This document shows positions 12,644 through 12,716 of a stretch of DNA of 12,716 nt, piece by piece. Both the position numbers and the translations under genes were made by a program. Under the pieces are notes generated by a model. That model did not search any database and was not told the origin of the DNA. It worked only from the letters and a program-made list of their open reading frames with translations. This stretch comes from Hyphomicrobiales bacterium (GTDB taxonomy: Bacteria; Pseudomonadota; Alphaproteobacteria; Rhizobiales; Beijerinckiaceae). Numbering within the stretch: the first letter of the stretch is position 1; each line of letters begins with the position of its first letter. The DNA is taken from positions 1 through 12,716 of the forward strand of contig JANYDZ010000441.1 of assembly GCA_025363375.1 (NCBI GenBank), in the 5' to 3' direction.

Positions 12644-12716
12644 ATGACAGGCATGCGAGTTCTGGGAACCATGATTTCGGCTGGCGCGGTGGCGCTCGCC
12701 ATCGGCTGCTCTGGCG
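12644..12716 (+). CDS. Start of a lipoprotein gene (runs off the right edge)
   Basis: Only 24 codons are in the window. From the ATG at 12644, preceded by AGGGGAAA, the chain reads MTGMRVLGTMISAGAVALAI and then GCSG. This is a short signal peptide with a hydrophobic core (residues 6-20) ending in the lipobox AIGC, so Cys22 should become the lipidated N-terminus of an envelope lipoprotein. Residue 23 is Ser, not Asp, which favours outer-membrane sorting. The mature domain is outside the window and no function can be given. The 150 bases between the OsmC stop and this start hold only the weak hairpin and no other gene. Confidence 0.65.
   Translation, partial: MTGMRVLGTMISAGAVALAIGCSG

Noticed and set aside
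1..12716. CRISPR array, tRNA/rRNA gene, intact insertion sequence or anti-phage system
   Set aside because: I saw no regularly spaced repeats, no cloverleaf-like tRNA sequence, no transposase and no defence-type enzyme set; RhuM is only a remnant.

Overview
The window is GC-rich (roughly two thirds G+C by eye). The core genes, an RpoH with an alphaproteobacterial look and a PurA followed by a proline-rich membrane protein, point to an alphaproteobacterium, most likely order Hyphomicrobiales (Rhizobiales). Family or genus cannot be fixed from the sequence alone.

The layout falls into three blocks. (1) Positions 1-4521 look like an accessory uptake and catabolism segment. A minus-strand pair encodes a muconate-lactonizing-type enolase-superfamily enzyme and an iron-type periplasmic solute-binding protein that runs off the left edge. 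Divergent from it is a TctC/Bug-type tricarboxylate solute-binding protein. Convergent to that gene is a Tat-exported amidohydrolase of the ATZ/TRZ-like deaminase class. No permease or regulator gene is visible. (2) Positions 4660-8670 are a core block: heat-shock sigma factor rpoH (+), then convergently a 488-residue proline-rich single-span membrane protein and purA (both -, probably co-transcribed in the order purA then membrane protein). (3) Positions 8770-12716 are a second accessory segment. It begins with the remnant of a RhuM-family gene and continues with two zinc methyltransferase-like genes of the MetE C-terminal-domain type, separated by a convergent 130-residue orphan gene. It ends with an OsmC-family protein and the first 24 codons of a lipoprotein.

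Reading the genes together: blocks 1 and 3 carry periplasmic binding proteins, an exported hydrolase, an enolase-superfamily enzyme, and thiol or methyl-transfer type enzymes with a peroxide-type OsmC protein. This suits scavenging and breakdown of small organic compounds, but no substrate can be named. Their placement on either side of the core block, the broken RhuM gene, and a terminator-like hairpin stranded upstream of purA suggest that the right-hand segment was inserted or rearranged next to purA.

Non-coding signals worth noting are: a perfect 15-bp tandem repeat between two divergent promoters (1923-1952); strong convergent-gene hairpins at 5730-5755 and 10245-10269; a small palindrome containing two opposed stop codons (2998-3013); and a structured purA leader. 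I found no tRNA, rRNA, CRISPR array, intact insertion sequence or obvious new defence system.
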